Positions 21,340-29,052 of a stretch of 29,450 nt of DNA are shown one piece after another. Where the stretch lies: positions 1-29,450 of the forward strand of contig DCVI01000154.1 of assembly GCA_002327315.1 (NCBI GenBank). The letters are read 5' to 3'. The position numbers and the translations under genes were made by a program. The notes beneath the pieces were generated by a model. The model made no database searches, was not told where the DNA came from, and was given only the letters and a program-made list of their open reading frames with translations. This stretch comes from Syntrophaceae bacterium UBA2192 (lineage in GTDB: Bacteria; Desulfobacterota; Syntrophia; Syntrophales; UBA2192). Every line of letters begins with the position of its first letter. The stretch's first letter is position 1.

Positions 21340-24096
21340 CTAGGCCGCCTTGTCGAGCTCGATCCGGACGGCAATGGCAATCTTTTCGAGCGTGTACGGC
21401 TTTTTCAGATACTGCCCTGCGCCCAGCTTCTGGGCCTCCTTGACGCGGTCCGTTTCGGCAAAACCGCTCACGATGATCGCCTTCTGCCCCGGACGATGTT
21501 CCGCAATCTTCCGATAGGTCTCGAGACCGTCGATGCCCGGGTCCATGATCATGTCCAGGATGACGAGGCTCGCCTGCTTGTTTTTCAGATACTCGACGGC
21601 CTCTTCCCCGCTCGCAAGGGTCTCCGTCGAGTAACCCAGCTTGCGCAGCATGGCCGAGGCGAGATCCCTCTGCTCCGCCACGTCATCGACGACCAGGACG
21701 GTCTCCCCCCTCGACAGGAATTGCTCGATGGGTACCTTCCGGTCCTCCGGCTTGACTGCCGCGCGGTTCACGGGGAAGTAGAGGCTGAACGTCGACCCCT
21801 TCCCTTCCACGCTCTCGATGTCGATGTAGCCCTTGTGATCCTTCACGGTACCCCAGACAACGGCCATGCCAAGGCCGGTGCCGCTTCGTCCCATGATCTT
21901 CTTCGTGTAAAAGGGCTCAAAAATTTTCTTGATGTCCTTCGGCGCAATCCCGATGCCCGTATCGGAGACCTTCATGACGATGTACTCGCCCTCGGCAACC
22001 TGGTCGTAGCCGCGGATGGTCGTGTCCACATACTGGTTTGCGGTCTCGATCCTGATGGTGCCACCGCAGGGCATGGCCTCGGCTGCATTGGAGATGAGAT
22101 TCATCACGACCTTGGAGAGGTGAACGGGGGAGCCCTGGATGGGGAGCAGGTCCCCGGCAAGGTCGCTCTCGATTACGCTTGCGGGATGGAACGACCGGAG
22201 CTTTTGGAACTCGGGGCTCCGGAGATAGTCCGTGATGATGCGGTTCAGTCCCACGGGCTCCATGACAGGCACGCCGCGCCGGGCGAGGGTCAGCAGGTCC
22301 TGGACGATGGCAGCGGCCTTCTCGCCCGAGTTCTTGATCGTGATGATGCCCCGGCGCAGGGGGCTGTTCTCCGCCAGTTCCATCAGGAGCAGGTCGGGGT
22401 AGCCGACGATGCCGCCGAGGATGTTGTTGAGGTCGTGGGCAACACCTCCAGCCAGGGTCCCGATGGCCTCCATCTTTTCCGAGCGGGCGAGCCTCTCCTC
22501 GAGGGCCTTCTTTTCCCTATCGCTGCGCTTCTTCTCCGTGATGTCCCGGATGGTGGTGAGAATCGCATCCTGCCCGCTCAGGGCGATCCTGCTTGCGCAG
22601 ATCTCGATATCGACGATGTCCCCGTCCCTCCGGATGTCCCGGATCTGGTAGGAGCGAAGATCGTGGTGCGGCCACGTCTCCCTGCGCTCGACAAGAATGT
22701 GGCGGTCATCGGGGTGGATGAATTCCACAACATCCCTGCCCAGGATCTCGCCCTTGTCCTTGTACCCGTGCAGGACAAGCCAGGCCGGGTTGACGTCGAT
22801 CATCTTGCCGTCGCGGGAGACGCTCATCGCCTCCATGGAATCCTCGAAGAGGGTTCGGTACTTCCTCTCCGATTCCGTGAGCGCGTTTTCCGCGGCCTTC
22901 CGGTCCGTGATGTCCCGCAGGATGGTCAATACGGCCGCCGGGCTTCCTTCTGCATCCCGCAGGGCCACGTTTGCCGCACAGTGGAAGAACGCCTCCTGTC
23001 CCTGACGGGTCATAAGCGTCGTGTCGCTGCTGTGGATCTCACCGTCCCGGAAAGTCTGCAGCGCGTAGCACGGATAGGGTTCGCAGGGCCACACCCTGTT
23101 GCACAGCATCTCGTGGCATTTCCTGCCGTCGCAGCCGAGGGCAAAAGACTCCTTTGCCTTGTCGTTGTACCAGACGATGTTAAGGTCCCGGTCGATCATG
23201 ATCATGCTGTCGCCGACGGACCGGAGCATGGCATTGAGCTTGCCCTCGCTCGCCCGGAGCGCCTCCTCGGAGCGCTTGCGCTCCTCCATCTCGCCGGCCA
23301 GCTGGAGATTCGCCCGGTAGAGCTGCGCGGTGCGCTCCTCGACCCGCTGCTCGAGTTGCTCGCCCGCCTTGCGCAGCTTCTCCTCGGTATCCTGCAGGGC
23401 GGACACGGCGCTCTTGAGTTCCGTATTGACGCCTTCGAGCCTCATCGTGGCCTTCTCCCGAGTCCTCTCGAAGAAGTATGCGAATGCGGTGATCACGAGA
23501 AAGGAAGGGATGAAGCGCAGCTTGAAATCCCGCGAATATGTCGTGAAGGGGCTCGGCGGGTTCTCCCACATGAAGAAAGCAACGGCCGGGACGAGCATCA
23601 CAAGCGTAGCGGCAAGCCCCGGACGGGAGCCGAGGATAAACGACGCGATCAGGGGAAAGGTGAAGTACCAGACGTGGGCCGTGTTGTTCACCCCGCCGGT
23701 GAAGAGCAGGTAATAATAGAGCACCCCGATGACACCGACACCGCAGTAGAAGGCCGTTTTGTAGTCCTTCGTCCTGCGCAGGTAGACGATCAGGTACGCG
23801 AGGACAAATGCGGCGCAGAAATCCAGCGCGGCGAGCCAGGGGTTTCTCTGGAAGTGGGCAAGCGTGCCCAGCAGGACGAGATTGAGGATGCCGATCAGGG
23901 AGAAGGCGTTGAAGACGATGATTTTGCGTGACAGATCACGCCCCAGATCATCGCTCATCCCGCCGCTGATCAGATCAAAGGAGATCCTCTTGAGTTCCTG
24001 CACGTTCACGGTCATGGTTTCGTTCAGGTCCCTCCGGACAGGCATCTTATGGGCGATGTCCTGAAAATACCTCTCAACTAGCAGGTACCATGCCAC
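21340..24096 (-). CDS. hybrid histidine kinase with 6-TM sensor, two PAS domains and receiver
   Basis: An inner-membrane sensor kinase of 918 residues. About six membrane segments lie between 59 and 212. A coiled coil runs about 220-280. PAS1 (285-398) carries an unusual set of cysteines, C322, C327, C332, C338 and C343. PAS2 spans 407-522. The kinase core has H554 in GGVAHDLNNIL, the N-box NLISNAAEAM (666-675), DTGIG (712-716) and GTGLGM. The receiver domain (799-918) has D848 as phosphorylation site, D804/D805 and K899. Phosphate probably passes from H554 to D848 or to an unlinked partner. The GTG at 24096 has AGGG nine bases upstream; ATG 24045 and 24015 are alternatives. No regulator gene is adjacent. 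Confidence 0.92.
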   Translation of the reverse strand: MAWYLLVERYFQDIAHKMPVRRDLNETMTVNVQELKRISFDLISGGMSDDLGRDLSRKIIVFNAFSLIGILNLVLLGTLAHFQRNPWLAALDFCAAFVLAYLIVYLRRTKDYKTAFYCGVGVIGVLYYYLLFTGGVNNTAHVWYFTFPLIASFILGSRPGLAATLVMLVPAVAFFMWENPPSPFTTYSRDFKLRFIPSFLVITAFAYFFERTREKATMRLEGVNTELKSAVSALQDTEEKLRKAGEQLEQRVEERTAQLYRANLQLAGEMEERKRSEEALRASEGKLNAMLRSVGDSMIMIDRDLNIVWYNDKAKESFALGCDGRKCHEMLCNRVWPCEPYPCYALQTFRDGEIHSSDTTLMTRQGQEAFFHCAANVALRDAEGSPAAVLTILRDITDRKAAENALTESERKYRTLFEDSMEAMSVSRDGKMIDVNPAWLVLHGYKDKGEILGRDVVEFIHPDDRHILVERRETWPHHDLRSYQIRDIRRDGDIVDIEICASRIALSGQDAILTTIRDITEKKRSDREKKALEERLARSEKMEAIGTLAGGVAHDLNNILGGIVGYPDLLLMELAENSPLRRGIITIKNSGEKAAAIVQDLLTLARRGVPVMEPVGLNRIITDYLRSPEFQKLRSFHPASVIESDLAGDLLPIQGSPVHLSKVVMNLISNAAEAMPCGGTIRIETANQYVDTTIRGYDQVAEGEYIVMKVSDTGIGIAPKDIKKIFEPFYTKKIMGRSGTGLGMAVVWGTVKDHKGYIDIESVEGKGSTFSLYFPVNRAAVKPEDRKVPIEQFLSRGETVLVVDDVAEQRDLASAMLRKLGYSTETLASGEEAVEYLKNKQASLVILDMIMDPGIDGLETYRKIAEHRPGQKAIIVSGFAETDRVKEAQKLGAGQYLKKPYTLEKIAIAVRIELDKAA

Positions 24097-24143
24097 ATTC
24101 CTGTGCCCTGAAAAAAAATAGCGCTCCGCATAAGTCAGTAATT

Positions 24144-24159
24144 ACAGTTGGTTAACTGT
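24144..24159. promoter_or_regulatory. inverted repeat upstream of the hybrid kinase
   Basis: ACAGTT-GGTT-AACTGT is a perfect 6-bp inverted repeat about 50 bases upstream of the kinase start. A weak minus-strand promoter (TTAACC, 17 bases, TATGCG) overlaps it, so it may be an operator. Confidence 0.35.
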
Positions 24160-24234
24160 GCGTGCGGGATTCTTGGCGGTCGGGTTTCCGGAGGACTTCC
24201 CGGCGCCTCGCCATGTTATTGACACAGAAGAAGA

Positions 24235-24332
24235 AAGGGTGTCGGGTGCAGGGCGTAGGGTATGGGGGAATCGTGGGAAAATGCCGCTGCGCGGCAGTGA
24301 TGGAAGTGCGTCAGTGCGGAAGGGCGTCAGTG
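24235..24332. repeat. degenerate word repeats (GGGTGTC and GTGCGTCA words)
   Basis: 24235-24262 repeats AAGGGTGTCGGGTGCAGGGC and GTAGGGTATGGGG. 24304-24332 repeats AAGTGCGTCAGTGCGG and AAGGGCGTCAGTG. GCCGCTGCGCGGC at about 24284 is a short hairpin between them. No gene is credible in the 425 bases 24097-24520; the frames open here are low-complexity. Confidence 0.55.
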
Positions 24333-24415
24333 AAAAAAGTGGGAAAATGAAAGAGGTGGCTGGAAAGGAAACCGAAACAAACGAAATGAACGAACAAGCG
24401 AAATAAACGGATTCC

Positions 24416-24500
24416 TGATACCCAATTCCCAGTTCCCAATATCCCAATTAACCATTTAACCAGTCAACCAGTTAACCAATCAACCATTCAACCAGTTAAT
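24416..24500. repeat. composite word repeat (TACCCAATT and AACCAGTT words)
   Basis: GATACCCAATTCCCAGTTCC and CAATATCCCAATT are the ATTGGG word reversed. Read on the minus strand the word is followed by GAATCC, as at 8731 and 18515. Then AACCATTTAACCAGTCAACC, AGTTAACCAATCAACC and ATTCAACCAGTTAATG repeat a TTAACCAG word. The stretch ends about 20 bases from the stop of pxpC. Confidence 0.8.
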
Positions 24501-24520
24501 GCTTGCGGTCGCGGGGAGGG

Positions 24521-25471
24521 CTAGAGGTTGGTGGACAATTGGGCTTCGATCTGCCGGAGCAGGAGGGCCTGTTCGCGGCAGAGCCGGTGGGCTTCAGCGA
24601 GGGTCACTGGATGGAACCGCACCCGGTTGCCCGGCATGGCCTGGGCAATCTTCGAAAGGTCCGTCGAGATGACCGTGGCGATTTTCGTGTAGCCACCGGT
24701 GGTCTGTTCGACAAGAAGGATGATGGGCTGGCCGTCGGCCGGCAACTGGACGTTTCCCGGCACGGTGGGCTCCGAGATGATACTCTGCGGAAAGCCCTCA
24801 TCGTGGTGTACGGGCGGCCCCTGGAGGCGATAGCCCATGCGGTCCGCCTCGGGCGTCACCTCGTAGATACTGCCGAAGAAGGTCTCGAGCCCTGACCGGA
24901 AGGCTTCCTCCTGGGGCCCGGCAACGGCTGTCAGGACGATATCCGGTGGGTACACAGGGATGATCTCCGCATGCAGTGTCCGGGGCCTGGCAAGTAGCTC
25001 CGCAGGGATGCGGGCAAGCATGTCGTTCTTCTTCAGGGTCCTGCCCTCGAGCCCGCCGATCTTTGCCTTCACGCAGGTGGCACGGCTTCCCATGACGACG
25101 GGCACGTCGATGCCGCCCGTGACGGCAAGATAAGCCCGGCAACCGCTTTTTGCCTGGCGGATTCGGATGACGTCGCCTTTCATCAACCGCACCGTTTGCC
25201 ACATCGGGACAGGTTGCCGGTTCACCGTGAGGGCCATGTCGGCCCCCGCGAGGGCCATGTCGGATTCACCGAGGACTTCCAGTGCGGGACCCATCATGGT
25301 GATTTCAAGAACGGCACTGCCGGCGGGATTGCCCACCAGGAGGTTGGCGATGTCGTATGCGAAGAGGTCAAGGGCTCCTGACGGGGGAACCCCGCGGTCA
25401 ATGAAACTGTAGCGGCCCCGGTCCTGGACCGTCGTGAATGAACCCGGCGAGATCACGCGGAAGGCGTCCAT
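24521..25471 (-). CDS. pxpC: 5-oxoprolinase subunit C (KipA / biotin-dependent carboxyltransferase family)
   Basis: One subunit of the bacterial ATP-dependent 5-oxoprolinase PxpABC, which opens 5-oxoproline (pyroglutamate) to L-glutamate. The 316-residue protein shows the family's N-terminal FRVISPGSFTTVQDRGRYSF and GVPPSGALD, then LLVGNPAGSAVLEITMMGP, and later GCRAYLAVTGGIDVP and FLVEQTTGGYTKIATVIS-like IILLVEQTTGGYTKIATV. Its ATG at 25471 lies inside the end of pxpB (19-base overlap), so the two are translated together. It is the last gene of the operon; no terminator is visible, only the word-repeat element that begins 20 bases after its stop. Confidence 0.94.
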   Translation of the reverse strand: MDAFRVISPGSFTTVQDRGRYSFIDRGVPPSGALDLFAYDIANLLVGNPAGSAVLEITMMGPALEVLGESDMALAGADMALTVNRQPVPMWQTVRLMKGDVIRIRQAKSGCRAYLAVTGGIDVPVVMGSRATCVKAKIGGLEGRTLKKNDMLARIPAELLARPRTLHAEIIPVYPPDIVLTAVAGPQEEAFRSGLETFFGSIYEVTPEADRMGYRLQGPPVHHDEGFPQSIISEPTVPGNVQLPADGQPIILLVEQTTGGYTKIATVISTDLSKIAQAMPGNRVRFHPVTLAEAHRLCREQALLLRQIEAQLSTNL

Positions 25472-26175
25472 CGGGAACCCTCCTTTGTGCGGATGCGTCC
25501 GTACTCTTCACCCGTGACGGGAACAAAACGGATGCGGTCCCCTGCTTCATAGAGGAATGGGTTTGCCCGTTCGGGCGCGAAGAGCTTGAGCGGTGTCCGC
25601 CCGATGATCTGCCAGCCGCCGGGGCTGTCGACGGGGTACATGCCCGTCTGGGCCTCGGCGATGCCCACGGAGCCGCCTGGAAGAAGCGTCCTCGGCGTCT
25701 TCCGCCGGGGTGTATGGATGCGTTTGTCGAGCCCGCCCAGATAGCAGAACCCGGGCGTAAATCCGATCATGTAGATGGGGTAGTCCGTACCCGTGTGTAT
25801 GGCGATAACCTGCTCTGCGGTCAGGCCGTTGTGCTCTGCCACCACTTCGATGTCAGGGCCGAATTTGCCGCCATACAGGACGGGGATCTCGACGATGCGA
25901 GCAGCCGGGATCTTGACCTCGTGGAGTCTCGCTTCCAGCTCGAGCAGAAGCGATAGAAGCTTCTCCGGCGATGTGACCAGGGGATCGTAGATCAGCGACA
26001 GGTTGCGATAGGCGGGGATGACGGCCTCGACACCCTCGGGAAGACTCGTCTTCAGAAGGGTTGTCATGGCCCGCACTTTCTCGTTTACGGCGAGATCGAT
26101 CGTATCGCCGTACTCCACGAGCATGGCCCGATCGCCGCTGATGCGGATGCGGGGTTTACTGTAGAGGTGCGTCAT
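25453..26175 (-). CDS. pxpB: 5-oxoprolinase subunit B (KipI family)
   Basis: Partner of PxpC in 5-oxoprolinase. The 240-residue protein has the KipI pattern: PRIRISGDRAMLVEYGD at the start, VIPAYRNLSLIYDP, and the strongly conserved YMIGFTPGFCYLGGLD, TPRRKTPRTLLPGGSVGIA and YPVDSPGGWQIIGRTP. Length is usual for the family. The ATG at 26175 has no clear ribosome site, and the gap to pxpA (about 108 bases) is filled by a word-repeat hairpin. This is the only wide gap in the operon. Confidence 0.94.
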   Translation of the reverse strand: MTHLYSKPRIRISGDRAMLVEYGDTIDLAVNEKVRAMTTLLKTSLPEGVEAVIPAYRNLSLIYDPLVTSPEKLLSLLLELEARLHEVKIPAARIVEIPVLYGGKFGPDIEVVAEHNGLTAEQVIAIHTGTDYPIYMIGFTPGFCYLGGLDKRIHTPRRKTPRTLLPGGSVGIAEAQTGMYPVDSPGGWQIIGRTPLKLFAPERANPFLYEAGDRIRFVPVTGEEYGRIRTKEGSRWTPSA

Positions 26176-26219
26176 GTAGTCTGCCGAGCCAGTCCGGTTT
26201 TTCTACCATAATCAATTGA

Positions 26220-26275
26220 GGTATCAGGTGGCAGGTCAGAAGAAGCGGGCAGCAGGAAGCCTGTTACCTGTTACC
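26220..26275. repeat. word-repeat hairpin inside the pxp operon (CAGGTAAC word)
   Basis: GGTATCAGGTGGCAGG at 26220-26235 pairs with CCTGTTACCTGTTACC at 26260-26275 at 13 of 16 positions. It lies between pxpA and pxpB, in the middle of the operon transcript, and ends eight bases from the pxpA stop. Confidence 0.75.
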
Positions 26276-26283
26276 TTCACCGG

Positions 26284-27063
26284 TCACTTGACGAACTTGC
26301 TCATGGGAACAACGGCGATCCCCTCCCCCTCAATGGCGGAGCGGATATTCTTGACCAGCTCCACCGCCGAGGGGTTGTCGCCGTGGACGCAGATCGTGTC
26401 GATCTGCATTTCGAGAATGCTTCCGTCGGTCGTGATGATCTTCCCCTCCTTCGCCATCCGAAGGGCCCGCTCGGCTGCCACCTTGGGGTCCTTGATGACG
26501 GCGCCGGGAAGGCTTCTCGGGGCAAGCTTTCCCTCGGGCGTGTAGGCCCTGTCGGGGAAGGCCTCGAAGGCAACCCGGATTCCCGCCTCCCTAGCAACCT
26601 TTGTGACAAGAGGCGCCTGGGCGCCGCCGAGGGCGAGATAGATGACGTTTTTATCGACGCCCGCGATGGCATCGACGATGGCGCGGATGAAAGGTTCATT
26701 GCCCACGCTCATGTTGTAGAGGCTCCCATGGGGCTTCACGTGCTGGAGAGACACGCCGTGGAGGACGCAGAAGGCCTTGAGGGCCCCGACCTGGTAAGCA
26801 ATGTAATCGCGGATCTCCTCGGGCGTGCAATCCATGTTGCGCCTTCCGAATCCGACCAGATCGGGGTAGCCTGGATGGGCGCCCACGCCCACTCCGTGCT
26901 CCTTTGCGAGCTTGACCGTCTTGTACATCACATGGGCATCTCCTGCGTGGTAGCCGCAGGCAATGTTGGCCGAGGTGATATACGGGATCACATTGCCGTC
27001 CATACCCATTGTCCAGGCGCCGAAGCTCTCGCCCATGTCGCAGTTGAGATCGATCTTTTTCAT
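26284..27063 (-). CDS. pxpA: 5-oxoprolinase subunit A (LamB/YcsF family)
   Basis: The PxpA subunit of 5-oxoprolinase. The 259-residue protein starts with the family signature MKKIDLNCDMGESFGAWTMG. It continues with SANIACGYHAGDAHVM, GAHPGYPDLVGFGRR and, later, the LQHVKPHGSLYN motif. These His/Asp/Glu residues form the active site of the family. Its ATG at 27063 has GAGG-like purines upstream (GGGGGGCGCTGAG). A gap of 18 bases follows the TRAP permease gene, so the transporter and the enzyme are one operon. Confidence 0.95.
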   Translation of the reverse strand: MKKIDLNCDMGESFGAWTMGMDGNVIPYITSANIACGYHAGDAHVMYKTVKLAKEHGVGVGAHPGYPDLVGFGRRNMDCTPEEIRDYIAYQVGALKAFCVLHGVSLQHVKPHGSLYNMSVGNEPFIRAIVDAIAGVDKNVIYLALGGAQAPLVTKVAREAGIRVAFEAFPDRAYTPEGKLAPRSLPGAVIKDPKVAAERALRMAKEGKIITTDGSILEMQIDTICVHGDNPSAVELVKNIRSAIEGEGIAVVPMSKFVK

Positions 27064-27081
27064 CTCAGCGCCCCCCTCTTC

Positions 27082-28386
27082 TCACTTCATCTTGCCGGGC
27101 AAGTACATGGCGATGTCGGGGAAAACCGTCAACAGCACCGTCGCCAGCAGCATGAGCAGGAAGAAGGGGAATGCCGCCTTGGCGATGGTGAAGAGATCGT
27201 CGTTGTTGAGCCCGCTGATGACAAAGAGGTTGAACCCCACGGGGGGTGTGACCTGGGCCAGCTCGATCATGACGACGAGATAGATGCCGAACCACACGAG
27301 GTCGAACCCGGCCGCATCCACGAGCGGCAGAACCAGGGGAGCCGTCATGACGATCATGGAAAAGCCGTCGATGAGGCACCCCAGGAACAGGTAGAGGACC
27401 GTCAGGATGGCAATGAGCATGTAGGGGGAGAGTTGCATGGAGACGACGTACTGCGTGAGCGCCCTCGTGATCCCCAGGAATCCCATGACGTTAGAGAGGT
27501 AGGAGGCGCCCATGACGATGAGCATGATCATGCAGCTCGTCTTCACGGAGTTGATGAGGCTCACCCTGAAGACCTCCACGGTGAGGCTCCGCGTGATGGC
27601 CGCAAAGAAGAAGGCCCCCACAACCCCCACGGCTCCGGCCTCCGTCGGCGTGGCCCAGCCCATGTAGATGCTCCCCAGCACCATGAGCACCAGGATGACG
27701 ACGGGCGCGATGGCGGGGATGGCCTGGAAACGGTCCGACCAGGTGAAGTGATCCTCGGCCTTCGGGGCAAGCGACGGGGTGATCATGCACCGGATCAGGA
27801 TGTAGCCGCTGAACAGGCCCGCGATCATGAACCCGGGAATGAAGCCCGCGATGAAGAGCTTGCCGATGCTCACGTCGCCGATGATCCCGTAGACGAGCAT
27901 CATCATGCTCGGGGGTATCATGAAGCCCAGTGTCCCCGCACCGGCCAGCGACCCGATGGAGAGGGCGCGGTCGTAGTTGCGCCGCTCGAGCTCCGGGACG
28001 GTGATCTTTCCCACGGTGGCCGTCGTGGCCGCAGACGATCCGCTCACGGCGGCGAAAAAGGTGCAGGCCAGGATGTTCACGTGGATGAGCCTGCCCGGGA
28101 TCGCGTCCATCCAGGGCGCCAGCCCCCGGAACAAATCCGACGAGATACGGCTGCGGAAGAGGATCTCCCCCATCCAGATGAAAAACGGCAACGCCATCAT
28201 GGCCGAGCCGCTCGTGTTGTTCCAGGCCACGTTCGCGATGATCGAGCCGAAGGCGACATCGCTGTAGAAAAAGAACCCGCCGATCCCCACGAGGAACAGG
28301 GAGATGCCGATCCAGACGGAGCCGCCCAGGAAAAGGATGAGCAGCCCGCAGATCGTTGCCGCTACAGGTCCCATATCAGGTTGCAT
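27082..28386 (-). CDS. dctM: TRAP transporter large permease subunit (DctM)
   Basis: The main permease of a tripartite ATP-independent transporter, which imports a carboxylate with sodium or protons. About 434 residues with roughly 12 membrane segments and the family motifs: FFAAVSGSSAATTATVGKI, IPPSMMMLVYGIIGDVSIGKLFIAGFIPG, YMGWATPTEAGAVGVVGAF and ITPPVGFNLFVISGL (as VTPPVGFNLFVISG). ATG 28386 is chosen because GGGAG lies about nine bases upstream; the GTG at 28395 overlaps that site. It follows dctQ by 26 bases and precedes pxpA by 18. Confidence 0.95.
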   Translation of the reverse strand: MQPDMGPVAATICGLLILFLGGSVWIGISLFLVGIGGFFFYSDVAFGSIIANVAWNNTSGSAMMALPFFIWMGEILFRSRISSDLFRGLAPWMDAIPGRLIHVNILACTFFAAVSGSSAATTATVGKITVPELERRNYDRALSIGSLAGAGTLGFMIPPSMMMLVYGIIGDVSIGKLFIAGFIPGFMIAGLFSGYILIRCMITPSLAPKAEDHFTWSDRFQAIPAIAPVVILVLMVLGSIYMGWATPTEAGAVGVVGAFFFAAITRSLTVEVFRVSLINSVKTSCMIMLIVMGASYLSNVMGFLGITRALTQYVVSMQLSPYMLIAILTVLYLFLGCLIDGFSMIVMTAPLVLPLVDAAGFDLVWFGIYLVVMIELAQVTPPVGFNLFVISGLNNDDLFTIAKAAFPFFLLMLLATVLLTVFPDIAMYLPGKMK

Positions 28387-28412
28387 GGATGTCACTCCCG
28401 AATACGAACGAT

Positions 28413-28961
28413 TTAGCGCCCCAGGTCATCCGTTTCCTCGAGGATCCGAAGCCCTTCCGTGTCCTGGCGCAGTATGGCGAGGCCCTTCAGGAACTCGGCC
28501 GCAAACTGCAGGGTCAGGAGCAGGGACCCTACAGGGAGGAATACCTGCGGGATCGCCAGATAGGTCTCCGAGATCTGCATGGACTGGGACTCGCTGACGA
28601 CGGAGTCCCAGAAGAACTCCCAGGTGAAGAGCGTGAGCCCCATGCAGAAGAGAAAGCCCACCATGAAGCACAACATGTTGTAAATAACGTGGGCCCTGCC
28701 CTTGATGAAGTGGGGCAGGAACATCATCCGGATGTGGCCGCGCTCCCGAAGCGTGTAGGCAAGGCCCGCGAAGGTGAGCATCGCCATGAGATAGCCCGTA
28801 TACTCGTCGGCGATGTACAGGGTGCTGTTCAGAAAACTCCGGAAGATGATCTCGCCGACGGAAATCACGAGACCGATGGCCATGAGGATTCCCGCCACCC
28901 AGCCGCCGATGCCGGACAGATTGTCGATCAGGATGATCAATCTTTTCATATCGCGTCCCAT
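28413..28961 (-). CDS. dctQ: TRAP transporter small permease subunit (DctQ)
   Basis: The small membrane subunit that pairs with DctM. The 182-residue protein has four membrane segments (about 17-38, 53-69, 91-113 and 134-161). It contains the family signature ADEYTGYLMAMLTFAGLAYTLRERGHIRM around 46-74. ATG 28961 is used; ATG 28949 (MKRLIIL) is equally possible, with GGGAC before it. It lies between dctP and dctM, and a strong hairpin separates it from dctP. Confidence 0.93.
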   Translation of the reverse strand: MGRDMKRLIILIDNLSGIGGWVAGILMAIGLVISVGEIIFRSFLNSTLYIADEYTGYLMAMLTFAGLAYTLRERGHIRMMFLPHFIKGRAHVIYNMLCFMVGFLFCMGLTLFTWEFFWDSVVSESQSMQISETYLAIPQVFLPVGSLLLTLQFAAEFLKGLAILRQDTEGLRILEETDDLGR

Positions 28962-28989
28962 TGTGCCGATTGGAACACCGGTTATAAAT

Positions 28990-29029
28990 AGCGAGGGACC
29001 ACGGAAATTTCTGCACCGTGGTCCCCGCT
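28990..29029 (-). promoter_or_regulatory. intercistronic hairpin between dctP and dctQ
   Basis: AGCGAGGGACCACGG (28990-29004) pairs with CCGTGGTCCCCGCT (29016-29029), about 14 pairs with one bulge and an 11-base loop. On the minus strand no U-run follows, so it looks like a processing or partial-termination hairpin that keeps dctP mRNA more abundant. On the plus strand GTTTTT follows, so it could also stop antisense transcription. Confidence 0.7.
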
Positions 29030-29052
29030 GTTTTTCCGTCAGGCTTCGCTTC

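Noticed and set aside
21319..23931. 870-residue plus-strand frame opposite the hybrid kinase
   Set aside because: Mirror image of the kinase gene, with no domain or signal of its own. The same applies to the frame at 26383-28416 opposite pxpA and dctM.
24158..24406. 82-residue plus-strand frame in the gap before pxpC
   Set aside because: Low-complexity sequence overlapping word repeats, without a good ribosome site.
8681..26275. CRISPR array
   Set aside because: The repeated words are 6-9 bases, variable and without spacers of constant length, and no cas gene is present.
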